Made by a program: the position numbers and the translations under genes. 64,000 bases of DNA from Tremella fuciformis. Its lineage: Eukaryota > Basidiomycota > Tremellomycetes > Tremellales > Tremellaceae. Below, piece by piece: positions 54,448 through 64,000 of the stretch. Position 1 is the first letter of the stretch, and each line of letters opens with the position of its first letter. The stretch lies in contig CP136490.1 of the NCBI GenBank assembly GCA_032768795.1, positions 1,736,001 through 1,800,000 of the forward strand, given 5' to 3'. The notes below the pieces were generated by a model. The model was given only the letters and a program-made list of their open reading frames with translations. It was not told the origin of the DNA and ran no database searches.

Positions 54448-55291
54448 TCACAAAAGGCCAAAGGTCTTCCTCCTCTCCCCTCCCGATCGACCGAAATCCA
54501 GGCGGTCCGACCACGTCTTCCTCTCCTTGGCCGGTCTCGCGCCCTGTCGCCTGGTATTCAGATGTAAACGCTCCAATCGAGTGGTTAGACCCTCTTCTCG
54601 CCCTGGCCAGGCCATCGTCTCCCGCTCGGTGCGGCGCGCCTTTCCCGACTCGAATCGAGCCTCTTTCTTTGCAGCTTTGACTTCGCGACTGTGAGAGGTC
54701 TTCTCGTGTCCCAGCACAGAGGGCGACTCGCCGGCTTCGAGACGCGCCCAGTGAGCCTCGCGATCCCAGGGTGTCATATTGGCCAGGGCTGAGTCGGACG
54801 AAGAAGACGCCGATTCCCCATTTCCCGTGGGGGATGGGGTCGAGGATGATGATGGCTGATCCGACATCAGAGACCAGACCCAGCCTGAGCGATCGGCCGG
54901 CGCAATATCGCTGTCGGCCGGCCAGGGTGCGCGATGCGCAGTGGTCTTTTGCACGAGGTACTGGCTGGCGAGGGTGGGGAGGATACGGTGTTTGAGGTAT
55001 CTACGATCAGTGCTGCACGAGACACTCGTCGTCGCGTCGAGACGAGACTCACGAGGCCGAGACGAAGGGGTGACCCTCTGGAAGATACGTCTCTGACGCT
55101 TCCTGAGCATAACGGCCGCTCGCGAGCCGCCGTGGTTGTCGAGGGGGCTTCGGCTGACGCGGGTTGGCCGAAGATGGATGTGCCGCAATGCCCTCTTGTA
55201 GGATCTCCTGGAAGAGCTTGGGGCGAGACGAGAGCAGCTTGCGGACGAGGGCAAATGCCTCGCCTGAGGGCGGCGGCAGGGTGGGCGGCAT
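54448..55291 (-). CDS. Hypothetical basic protein, 263 aa
   Basis: Exons 55291-55053 and 55000-54448 (52-nt intron) give 263 aa. The N-terminal 100 residues look structured: helix EAFALVRKLLSSRPKLFQEILQ, a Pro/Arg linker, then YLPEGHPFVSASYLKHRILP and a further helix. The middle is Ser-rich and the C-terminal 90 residues are strongly basic and helical (EVKAAKKEARFESGKARRTERE). That composition would suit a mitochondrial ribosomal or nucleic-acid-binding protein. It is head to head with mitochondrial uS13, about 180 bp apart. This is context only; I do not recognise a family. Confidence 0.58.
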
Positions 55292-55467
55292 AGTGCTGTA
55301 TGGACGGGACCGTGATGGTGCGATGAGGTAGACTGGAAATTTCAGCTGGCTTCCAATGCTCTTTGGTGAGGGCAGAGCGGAATCAAATCTCGCCAGCCAT
55401 CAGAGATTGAGGAGGAGGATTTCGTTCTGTCCTTGCCTTTCACGTCCTCAAAGTCGAATCTACCGCA

Positions 55468-56119
55468 ATGCATCTCCTCGGGCACCACCTGCCAGACCAC
55501 AAACTCCTCCGCGTACGTCCGATTTCCCCGCCTGGCCCGACAAGCAGCTGATTCCAGGTCGCACTCACGTCCTTCTACGGCATCTCTCACCCCACCTCCC
55601 ACCGCCTGTTGGCTCGACTGCAGATCCCAGCCAAGTCCCGTGTGGCCGACTTGACAGAGACACAAATTACCGCCCTGTCCGCCTTTCTGTCTTCGCCCTC
55701 GACGACACCTCCGCCCGCGCCCACACCGCTCGCCCAGCCCGATGTGGCCGAGGCCGGGCCTTCGGATTGGGGCAGGAGTGAGAGGCGCAAGGAGCCTTGG
55801 GCGCATATTGACCTGGACGACTTGAAGATCGAGACGGATCTGCGGAGGAGTGTACGTGCGGATATCGCGCATCAAAGACAGGTCGGCTCGTACCGCGGCA
55901 GAAGGTCAGTTTCTCGCTCGACCCCTTGATTTCCTCTTTGCTGATGATCATAGACATGCGCTGGGGCTGCCTGTTCGTGGGCAAAACACCCGCAACAACG
56001 CACACACTGCCAAAAAGCTCAATCGTGTTGAACGTCGAGCGTACTCTTCCTTTTCAGCCCCGCGTGACTTGTCATCAACATCACTGATACTGTCCCTCCT
56101 GGGCAAACAGAACCAATGA
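55468..56119 (+). CDS. Mitochondrial small-subunit ribosomal protein uS13m (Sws2-like)
   Basis: Structural protein of the mitoribosome head, contacting tRNA. Exons 55468-55512, 55558-55904, 55954-56119 give 185 aa. It starts [20 protein letters not shown] followed by [18 protein letters not shown], the S13 helix-two-turn-helix region. It finishes with [28 protein letters not shown], the highly conserved S13 tail. A roughly 50-residue Pro/Ala/Ser insertion separates the halves, longer than in bacterial S13. About 20 residues after the conserved tail look unconserved. Confidence 0.88.
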
Positions 56120-56202
56120 GAAAATGCAATGTCGGCAAAGACAAATGTATACATGAGATGTGGGAAGACTCGTGACTATCATGTTTGTCATACAGTGTCG
56201 TG

Positions 56203-58804
56203 CTACTTCGAGCTACGCGTGGCCACGAACACTCCAAGGATCACTACGCCCAAAAAGCCAACGGCTGCGGGCAAAGCTAGCTCTTTGGGGAGCACGCCAA
56301 AGAGCAAATCGGGCACGCCAGGTGTCCCAGGGCTTGGGCCGTGAGAGTGGACAACACCTTTGGTACCAAATGTTGGCGAGACAGCCGGGTCGGCGCCTTT
56401 GTCTTCCAGCTTCTCGTCGGCAGCCTCGGTCGCCTGCGCGTCGTGCTCAATCTGCTTGAGTTTCTCCACAGCTGTCTCGCCCCCGATATCCCTGGCAGCA
56501 TCCTCCCATGCCTTCCCCCCATCGACCAGTAGTACGACTCGGTCAGACTTCTGCCCTTTCGCGATTCGCACAGCGTCTGCCACATCGCCGTCCGCTGTCA
56601 TTGTCACACTGTCACCCTCGTCATCTGTGTAGCTGAGAGTGAAGTGGTTCGGGTCGGGGATATGAACTTCTTGACCCTCCTTGCCTCCTTCGCCCGAGAA
56701 GAACGGGTCGTTGACGAGTTTGCCGTACACAATGTCCCTCAGAAGCTCATAAGAATCGTGTCGCGCCTGGAATCTGTGAGTCCGGCCTGAAGGAGTCCGG
56801 AACTTGAAGATATATGTGCCGTCATCGACAATGACGGGCGCCGCGGCGACAGATGACGCAGCACCACCAGCTTTGCCGACTTCTGACGAGTGTTCGTCGA
56901 CCACAGAGGCTGAGTCATGCGGAGTGAGCTCAGAAATTGGTGATGTGATGCTGGAAATCCCTCGTTGATGCGGCGGGCGTGAAGGAGTATCCGGCCGCTC
57001 CGACTGCGACAGGACAGACGCCGTATCGTCATCGCCGCCAGCAGCACCGAGTGTGTCGAAAAACTTTCCCCAAACAGGCCCGCTTTCGCCCTTATCTTCC
57101 TGCATAGACTCAATCTGACGATGAGAATGAGTCCAGACATACAATAATAGCTTACCTGCTCTAGTGTTGCGTAAGTCAACTTCAGCACATCAACTATGGC
57201 CAACAGTCGCCCGTCATTGTCGACGACAGGCAAGTTGAGGTAGTGTCCATCTATCCACTTAGCCGATGTCACAGATGATTAGTCAGACTCACTGTGCATC
57301 TTCTTCAGAGCGTCCTGCACGAACATAGTCGGAGGAGCGGTGTCTGGATGCGGTGTCATGACGCGCACAACACTGCACCTTTGAGCATCCAGACCAGCCG
57401 CAATGACTCGCAAAACAATGTCTTTGCTGGTGAAGATACCCGCGATCTTGGGCATGCCGCCTGTACCGCTAGCACCGCTAATGGCACTCGTCCCGCCGTT
57501 TGGCTCCATGACACAGACAGCAGTCGTCCTGCGCTCTTTCATAAGCCGAGCTGCATCGCGCACGCTGGTCCGCGGCGTGACTGTGGGCGGAGGAAGAGAC
57601 GTGTCGTAGACGGTGGTTAGGTCGGGAAGAGACATCTTCTCGCGGAGAGCGTCGACATAAGCCATCATTGCAGCAGCCTGAGGGTTCGCAGACAATGAAG
57701 GGCCGAGCTCGCTCTGGACGCCGGCCAAAGCGGCGGAAAGTTGAGAGGTAGCAGTCGAGCCTCGTTCGATCTTCGCCAGTGCCTCATGGAACACCTTGGT
57801 GATGTCGAGCAAACCCACGACATCGCCGTCCTCGTTGCAAACGGGCTGATAGTCAGCTACGGCCTTGCTGTTTGTCCTGCCTACTGACCAAGTGTCTGAA
57901 GTGTCGGCTGACCATGAGCTGCAAAGCTTCTGTCGCGCTTGTGGTGTCGCGGGTCACCATAGGGTTGCGGGTCATGATCTGCGCAACGGTGGTAGTGCGC
58001 GGGTCGAGCGACTCTGCAGTGACCTACACATCAGTAACACCCTCGGGGTAGTCGTTGTTGACCTACTCTGAAAGCCAAATCCTTGGCTGTGAAAATGCCA
58101 CTGAGACCCTCCTCCTCGTCCACGACCAGGACACAATCTGTCCTTCGAGCCGCACATAGCTGACTGGCGTCCGCAACACTGATATTCTCGGGTACAGTCA
58201 ATGCCGGGCTGGGACGAAGACCTGCGACGGTCCCTTTGACGGGTTTCTTTGTCCCCCTCTTGCCCGTTGTCTGTGTGATGGGACCGGGAGGAGCCTGGCG
58301 TTTGCGAGACAACTCGCTCTCGATCTTCTTGCGCAAGGACTGTAATTTGCTCGAGAAAGATTTCGATTCCGAGCGAGCAAGAGAGTGTTTGGACAAGGTT
58401 GAATGATACCGTGGTCGAGTATCATCCGCAGGGGGAGAGGGGTTGGGATGTTGGGCGACCGGTGCAGGGGCCGGAGCAGTAGGGAAAGATACGGTCCGAT
58501 GAGGTTTGAACGGGTTTGATAGGGAACGGCCATGTTTTTGTTTGGACGAAGGCAGTCCATCGACGACAGGAGTCGAATGAGACGTTGACAATGGTCGGCC
58601 GGCCGTGGGGACGCCATCAATGGGTTTAGAAGATGGGTTGTTTTCGTTTGGAGAAGGGGAGCGTATTGAGGCCGGGGGAGTGATGAGCGGTTTTTGTAGC
58701 GTCATGGGTGCGGGGAGGTTGTTGGACGTCGGGTGGTGGTGAAAAGAAGAGGATGTGGGTAAAGGAGCAATAGTCGCATCAGCACCGTGTTGATGTTGCG
58801 ACAC
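56203..58804 (-). CDS. CBS-repeat and PB1-domain protein with C-terminal membrane anchor
   Basis: Probable membrane-tethered regulatory scaffold. Exons 58804-58067, 58023-57889, 57845-57293, 57250-57156, 57114-56203 give 810 aa. Residues 1-200 are Ser/Pro-rich. Four CBS motifs follow as two pairs: VADASQLCAARRTDCVLVVD...GIFTAKDLAFR; MTRNPMVTRDTTSATEALQLM...VGLLDITKVF; VRDAARLMKERRTTAVCV...GIFTSKDIVLRVIAAG; and VQDALKKMHNGHYLNLPVVD. A PB1 domain (residues about 610-700) has FKFRTPSGRTHRF and TLSYTDDEGDSVTM, the acidic OPCA part. The end is one hydrophobic helix (AAVGFLGVVILGVFVA) before RSSK, a tail-anchor pattern. CBS pairs usually bind adenosine nucleotides. The layout is that of fungal CBS-PB1 proteins of poorly known role. 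Confidence 0.87.
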
Positions 58805-59602
58805 TGGAAGGGGAGGGGTCCGAATCTGGCACTATTCGGCGAGTCGGACACGCGAGGCCTCGGGGAGATGTTGGAGTGGATGATAGTGTATGTACGGACG
58901 GTAAGAAAGGGAGAAGAAGGGAGAAGAAAGGAGAATGTGTGGGAAGCGAGTGGGTGGAATCAACAATGGTGAAACGTGATTCGTGCTACGACTTCGTTTC
59001 CGCGATACCGCCCGACAGGACACATACCCTCCTCCCATGTCACTCCCACCCTTGCTTGCCTCGACAGAACGTCAACGACAATGCCGAGAGGGCATGTCAT
59101 GACCAGCAACGAGGCGACTCATCATCATGATTGGATACGGGTCCTACTCACCTCATCCCTTCGAGACTGCTTCCTACGTGTGTCCGTGGCCGGCGAACCT
59201 CCCAAGCTACCCAAGCTACTGGCGCTCATCCTGCCTCCGTGACCGGGTGTCAATTGCTGATCCGGCAAGGGTGACTCGGGTCGGGCTGGCGAGGAAGCGT
59301 AAGTGTGATGCTGAAGACCGCCGTGAGAGGGTATGGGTATGCGAGACATGTACTCTATAGAGCTTCGTCAGATGGATATAGGATAGGATAGGATAGGATA
59401 GGCGTGGCTCGGGGGATAACACAAATCAACTTTCGGTACGACGCGACACCTCCGACGCGTGACGTTGCCCGAGGTCTTGAGAGATGACGTGGGATTCTGG
59501 GCAACCCTCACCGGGAGAGGTTATCAGCATGGACCTCTATTGCAAGGAGTGCAGTATTGTAGACAGCTCAGCTGTAATCGCAAGCTTGTAGCCCCTGCAG
59601 TC
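58805..59602. promoter_or_regulatory. Divergent region between CBS/PB1 and prefoldin genes
   Basis: About 800 bp. It contains a GGATA pentanucleotide microsatellite at about 59374-59401. Short ORFs on both strands have no motif or splice link. No gene seen. Confidence 0.45.
59374..59401. repeat. (GGATA)n microsatellite
   Basis: Five to six imperfect-to-perfect copies of GGATA occur in tandem, starting with the variant GGATATA. It lies in the intergenic region, about 230 bp upstream of the prefoldin 4 start. Confidence 0.85.
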
Positions 59603-60139
59603 ATGAGCTTGGTGGGTGGTAGGACGCTCAAGGAAATCTCAATAACTTACGATCAGCTCCCTCCCGAGGACGAAGATGCCGATGGCATTGAAGTCGCATG
59701 GGGTGAGTACATCTTCAGACCCTCTCGCACATAGCCAATGTGTAGAGGACCAGCAGCGCATCAACACATTTTCCAAACTCAACAACCGTCTGACCGACAT
59801 CAGGGACCAGCTTCAAACCAAGAACGAAGAGAAAGAGTACTACGACGATTTGGAGACAGACCTCGAGCTGGCGGACGACGACCAACCCGTGATGTACAAG
59901 ATAGGCGAGGCGTTCTTCTTCCTCTCGTTGCCACAGGCGAAGAAGCAGTTGCGCAAAGATCTCAAGGTCTACAACAACGACATTGGAGATCTTCAAAGAA
60001 GAGCAGATGAGTGCGAAAAGGGGATGAAGGAGCTCAAAGTCTTGCTGTGGGTATTTGTCCTTCTATAACGACAATCGCGCTGATACCAAGTTACGCAAAG
60101 TTTGGCAAGCAAATCAACCTCGAGATGACAGACCCATAG
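59603..60139 (+). CDS. Prefoldin subunit 4
   Basis: Beta-type subunit of the hexameric prefoldin chaperone delivering actin and tubulin to TRiC/CCT. Exons 59603-59611, 59657-59702, 59746-60046, 60091-60139 give 134 aa. Typical order is an N-terminal acidic leader (LPPEDEDADGIEV), WEDQQRINTFSKLNNRL, coiled coil 1, the beta hairpin around VMYKIGEAFFFL, and coiled coil 2 with the end LYAKFGKQINLE. The first coding exon holds only MSL. Intron 1 is 45 nt and in frame, so retention would just add 15 residues. I prefer splicing because MSLLPPEDED matches the family start. Confidence 0.9.
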
Positions 60140-60199
60140 ACCTCCACGTCCACTTGTAACGACCAACGACCACCATCATCGGCATCATGCATTACATGC

Positions 60200-61025
60200 C
60201 TAATCGAGATCGTCTGCCTGGACGTCGTCCGGGTCTGCTGCATCCTTTTTCTTCCGCTTGGACTTCTTTGCTCTGTTCGTCTTTCGTCTTCGCTCCTTCT
60301 CCCATCTCATCTCCTCTCTCGACCATACACCCGCGAGCTCCTTTTCCCTTTCTTTCCTGGTCTTGACCCGTTCGCCCAAGTTATCGGGTTGAGGAAGAGT
60401 CAAAGCAGTTTGAGCCTTCAAGAGGTCAAGTTTCTCTGCCAGGATGCGCCGAGCCGCTTTCCTATTCTCTTCGCGAGAACGCGTAGGTTGAGCTTGGACT
60501 CGGATACCAGTGGGTATATGTATGAGAGAGACAGCCGAATTCGTCTTGTTGATGGCTTGTCCACCGGGACCGCGACCTGATCTTCAGTCTGACACAAGCG
60601 CGATGGAAGCTACTGACCCCGGTCAAATCGCTCCTCCAAGTCAGACTCTGGTATATGCATCTCCCTCTGATGTGACAGGAGCCGATTGATTTTCTTGATC
60701 GACGTTGGAAGCTTGGGCCTTTGAGCGGTCGATGACTCGGGCACCTTTGTAGTCAGTACTTGTCGCTAAGCTCTAGCAGACCGACATTGACCTGTGGAAC
60801 GCCCTTCCCTCGACCGTTTCCATTCACTGGCGCCACCGGTTGGAGATCATCTGCGATGTCTGCAGAATCGAGGAAACCGACGTCTTCAGCGTTTTCTTTT
60901 GATGGAGTGCTGTAAGGTCTGCGAATCGATGGCCCGGGTGGAAAGACACGAAGCGCTCGGCATCGAGCTGTGTCACGGTATAACCCGCCCAAGAGCCCTC
61001 GGGACACCGCTTGCACGGTTTGCAT
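60200..61025 (-). CDS. Mitochondrial class I release-factor homologue (GGQ, C12orf65/Rso55-like)
   Basis: Short peptidyl-tRNA hydrolase-type ribosome-rescue factor. Exons 61025-60760, 60718-60618, 60576-60200 give 247 aa. The N-terminus is a plausible mitochondrial presequence, rich in Arg with no acidic residue for the first 17 (MQTVQAVSRGLLGGLY). A helix (SIKKINRLLSHQREMHIPESDL) precedes the catalytic motif RGPGGQAINKTNSAV, with GGQ at about 127-129. The tail after ENRKAARRILAEKL is very basic (KKSKRKKK), as expected for insertion into the mRNA channel. It lacks the codon-recognition domain of true release factors. Tail to tail with prefoldin 4. Confidence 0.9.
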
Positions 61026-61314
61026 GTCCCTTTTCTGCAGACAGAAAGATGACTTTTGATACAGAGTTGTCGAAGCATTGGTGGATCACCTCCACCTTAA
61101 GATCGCCACACGTGTCGGAAAATGACGGCGTTATAAAGTCGACGTTCATTGTAGCGTTGACGAGTCTGAGATGCACTTTTGTTCGTCGAAAGACGCCTTC
61201 AAAGCCGTTTGCCGCAGCCTAGAGACACGCCAAGATCAGCGGGGTGTTTGAGTCACTCGCCAGGCATCCCATTTGCTTTTCACTGCCTCGAAAACATCGC
61301 CTGGACCTCAGAAG

Positions 61315-63384
61315 ATGGCCGATCCGAACGCGTTTTACGAACCCGAGGACGATGAGCTCCTTTCCTCTCTCGCTGTCCCGGCCTATGCCGCCCAATCTCA
61401 GTCCTACGATGACGAGTACCGCCGTCTGCAAGAGCTAGAACAGCACGCCTATGCCCAGCAGAGCTCGCAACAGGCGGAAGAGGAGCAGGCTGCCGCTCTG
61501 GAACTGATTCCTGAGGACGTCAAGCGCTTCCTGGTCCTTTTCCACCAGGCAATCTTGGAGAACGACCTGGCGACTATCACCACCATGTACGAGAGTGGTT
61601 GGAACAAGCTCACCAACGCACACTACGCCCAGTCCGAGTGGCCAGAAGCGGAGATCATCTCGCCTTTGGTGCAGAACGACCAGGTCTTCTTGACCCTTTA
61701 CCGCGAGTTGTACTTCCGACATGTGTACGCGAAGCTTCAACCGACAATCGACGACCGTTTCCAGTCGTATGAGAACATATGCGAGCTGTTCAATTACCTC
61801 CTGAGTGAGTATCAGAGTCGTAAGTATTCGCCGAGCTCACGGTCAGACTCGGAGGGACCTGTCCAGCTAGAGTTGCCGATACAATGGATCTGGGACATGT
61901 TGGACGAGTTCGTCTACCAGTTCCAGTCGTTCGCGCAGTGGCGAGCAAACCCGAAGCAGAAGACAGAGGAGGAGCTCGACATGCTTGCGGAGGCTCAGCA
62001 GGTCTGGAGTTGCTATTCGGTGTTGAACGTGCTGTACTCGTTGGTGCAAAAGAGTCAGATCAACGAGCAACTTCGCGCCGAGAAACTTGGGCAGACCGCA
62101 GAGGAGGTTGCGTGAGCTATCGATCGATGAAACTGAGCCAAGGCTGACGAAGAAGTGAGATTGCTGGCGAGTATGGTACCAAGCCATTGTATAAGCATCT
62201 CGGCTACTTCTCCTTGGTTTGCTTGTTGAGAGTACATGTATTGCTCGGCGACCCTACACGTGAGCGAAGCTCTTATCTCCTTGCTCTGAGCTTACATTCA
62301 GTCGCCTTGCAAACCATGGAGAACATCGAGCTGAACGGAAGCGCCTTCTTCACCCGCGTCACGGCCTGTCACGTTACCACCTACTACCACGTCGGCTGCG
62401 CCTACATGGCTCTTGGCAGATGGCCGGATGCCATCAAAACATTCGTATCTATCCTCATCTTCCACAGCCGGATGAAGCAATACCACACAAGATCGTACCA
62501 ATATGGCTCGGTCAGTCTTGGCAATCGCATTTTTCGACGACGCTGATATCCAGATCACCAAGCAATGCGAGCGCATGTACGCCTTGATGGCAATCTGCAC
62601 TACGTTGTCGCCAGGACCATCAGACGAGAGCGTCATGTCCACGGTCAAGGAGCATTACGCCGATCAGCTTGCCACGCTACAAAGAGGGGGCGAGGAGGCT
62701 ATCGCCACATTCAAAGAGCTCTACCTGCAATCATGCCCCAAATATCTTTCAGTCAACCCTCCGCCGTACGAGGATGCCGAGGCACTTGAGGCATATCAGA
62801 CCAACCCACCTGTCGATGCGACGCAACGGCATCTTGACCTGTTCCTGTCCGACGCCCAGGCAGTCAGTGGCGTCGCCTCGGTACGGAACTTGCTCAAGCT
62901 TTATACATCGATCGATGCCGGCAAGCTTGCGGCGTTCATGCAGTCGGCTGAAGGTGGCGAGGGCGAGGAGGAGGTTCTGCAGGAGTTGATGTTGCTCAAG
63001 TCGGCTAGCCGGACATACGCCAAGCAGGGTGAGGGCGCATTGCTGGACGGAGAGCGGATAGTGACCAACAATCTCGATTTCACCATTGAGGGCGTGAGTC
63101 TCGACGTAGCAGCATATAGCAGAAGGCTCACTGACTCGCAGTCCATGGTGCACATCGAGGAAACCACTACCCACCGACGATTCGCCGGTCACTTTGTACG
63201 GAATGCCGAGCACGCGCAGAGAGTGTTCAACACCATCCGTGCGGCACCTTTGCCCTCTGCGACACCAAAGCGGCCGCCACCGCAAACCAATGGACCGACT
63301 ACGGGTGCTGCCGCAGGTGCCGGCGCAGCCGGCGGGAAAAGCGGGGCATGGCAGCCAAAGCGACAAGTGCGGATCGCTGCATAA
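61315..63384 (+). CDS. Eukaryotic translation initiation factor 3 subunit L (eIF3l)
   Basis: PCI-family subunit of the eIF3 octamer core, acting in 43S complex assembly in the cytosol. Exons 61315-61804, 61847-62111, 62153-62259, 62302-62511, 62555-63093, 63142-63384 give 617 aa. Family blocks are [104 protein letters not shown] and [12 protein letters not shown], and the late PCI strand in [12 protein letters not shown] Gly/Ala/Pro-rich tail ends the protein. The start used follows CAGAAG and matches the acidic family N-terminus ([14 protein letters not shown]). Confidence 0.93.
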
Positions 63385-63614
63385 TTGTCTCGTTGTAGTG
63401 GGGTGCGGGAGGGCCGATGCTCATGGAGCGACACTGTATATGCATGGCATCATTGCATTGACAGTCTTCCAGACCAGAATTTTATGCAACGGATGAACTC
63501 CGGGTGATGTCATCTCAAGCTCCCTCCACTTTCAAGGTCTGGTCCTTTGTACTGCCTAGACAGACATGTAACACTGGCATCTAGACTCCTCGCATAGCTG
63601 TCGGGCCTGCCAAG

Positions 63615-64000
63615 ATGGCCAGCAAGCAGCATGTGCACCTCATGTCCATCATACAGAAGATGATCCCGCCCCTCTCCCCAAAACTGCACAAGGGGCAAGC
63701 AGGCGAGTCACTGTTCCCTAACGAAATCGATCAACGTTGCTGACGGGTGCAGGTCGGCTGGGTGTATTGGGAGGGTCTGGAGAGTGCGCCCCAGCCATCA
63801 CATGTCCGCGATACCAAGCTGAGCTTGAAGCTATTCCGGGGCGCCGTACTTCTCATCGATGGGTGCTATGCGATTCGGCTGTGATCTTGCGCATGTGATA
63901 TGCGAGCCAGCAGCAGGCGCAGTGATCAAGACATAGTGAGTCATAGCTAAGCTACTCGACCACGCAGACTGGGCCCTAATGGACTAGCTCGCCTGATCTC
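63615..64000 (+). CDS. ATP-dependent (S)-NAD(P)H-hydrate dehydratase (5' part)
   Basis: Ribokinase-fold repair enzyme converting damaged NAD(P)HX back to NAD(P)H (YKL151C/CARKD family). Visible exons 63615-63702, 63753-63783, 63831-63935, 63988->64000; the gene runs off the window. The N-terminus [24 protein letters not shown] is followed by [30 protein letters not shown] and YSPDL, the standard start of the family. Intron 1 (63703-63752) begins GC rather than GT. Intron 3 uses the acceptor GGACTAG at 63987 to give YSPDL. Metabolite repair is usually constitutive. Confidence 0.88.

Noticed and set aside
53576..54694. 372-codon plus-strand ORF
   Set aside because: It is antisense to two minus-strand genes whose exons close in frame. 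Its translation is Arg/Ser/Pro-rich with no domain.

Overview
This window is nuclear DNA of a basidiomycete fungus, most like a Tremellomycete yeast lineage (the lineage is inferred). Genes are dense and sit on both strands. Almost every gene is cut by several introns of about 40-50 nt with GT..AG ends and CTNAC/CTGAC-type branch sites. Coding GC is about 55-60%. The products are typical eukaryotic housekeeping proteins: eIF3 subunit L, prefoldin 4, KDEL receptor, ALG3, a P5A ATPase, a TCERG1-type WW/FF protein and mitochondrial uS13. I saw no tRNA, rRNA, transposon, CRISPR or viral sequence. All exon models were built by hand from splice signals, reading phase and family resemblance. In nearly all of them the summed exon length is divisible by three.

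Layout. 1-11 kb: 5' end of a DHA2 drug/H+ antiporter, a TCERG1/URN1-like protein, a zinc-knuckle protein overlapping a glutaredoxin-like gene, a Rad60/Esc2-like SUMO-domain protein and a NIPA-type Mg2+ transporter. 11-18 kb: a tiny two-exon gene, two unrecognised genes and a nucleotide-sugar transporter. 18-21 kb: methylenetetrahydrofolate reductase. 21-26 kb: three tandem genes for related secreted, cysteine-containing proteins that I cannot assign to a family. 26-28 kb: ornithine aminotransferase.

29-36 kb looks like a small sugar-catabolic cluster. It holds a sugar-porter MFS protein, a short-chain dehydrogenase, a YCII-like protein, a beta-propeller lactonase and an aldose-epimerase-type mutarotase. 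These fit transport, anomer equilibration, C1 oxidation to a lactone, and ring opening. All seven introns of 37 nt or less whose reading frame closes lie in these five genes, and the transporter model shows a one-base frame break before its last exon.

37-64 kb: an unrecognised gene, a GATA-type zinc-finger factor, KDEL receptor, the P5A (Spf1-like) ATPase whose start codon appears to be split by an intron, beta-carbonic anhydrase, ALG3, a FAD-dependent amine oxidase with a GC-AG intron, two unrecognised genes, mitochondrial uS13, a CBS/PB1 protein, prefoldin 4, a mitochondrial GGQ release-factor homologue, eIF3l, and the 5' end of NAD(P)H-hydrate dehydratase.

Best leads for something undescribed: the three-gene secreted family (20,950-25,814), the sugar cluster with its shared ultrashort introns, and the split start codon of the P5A ATPase.
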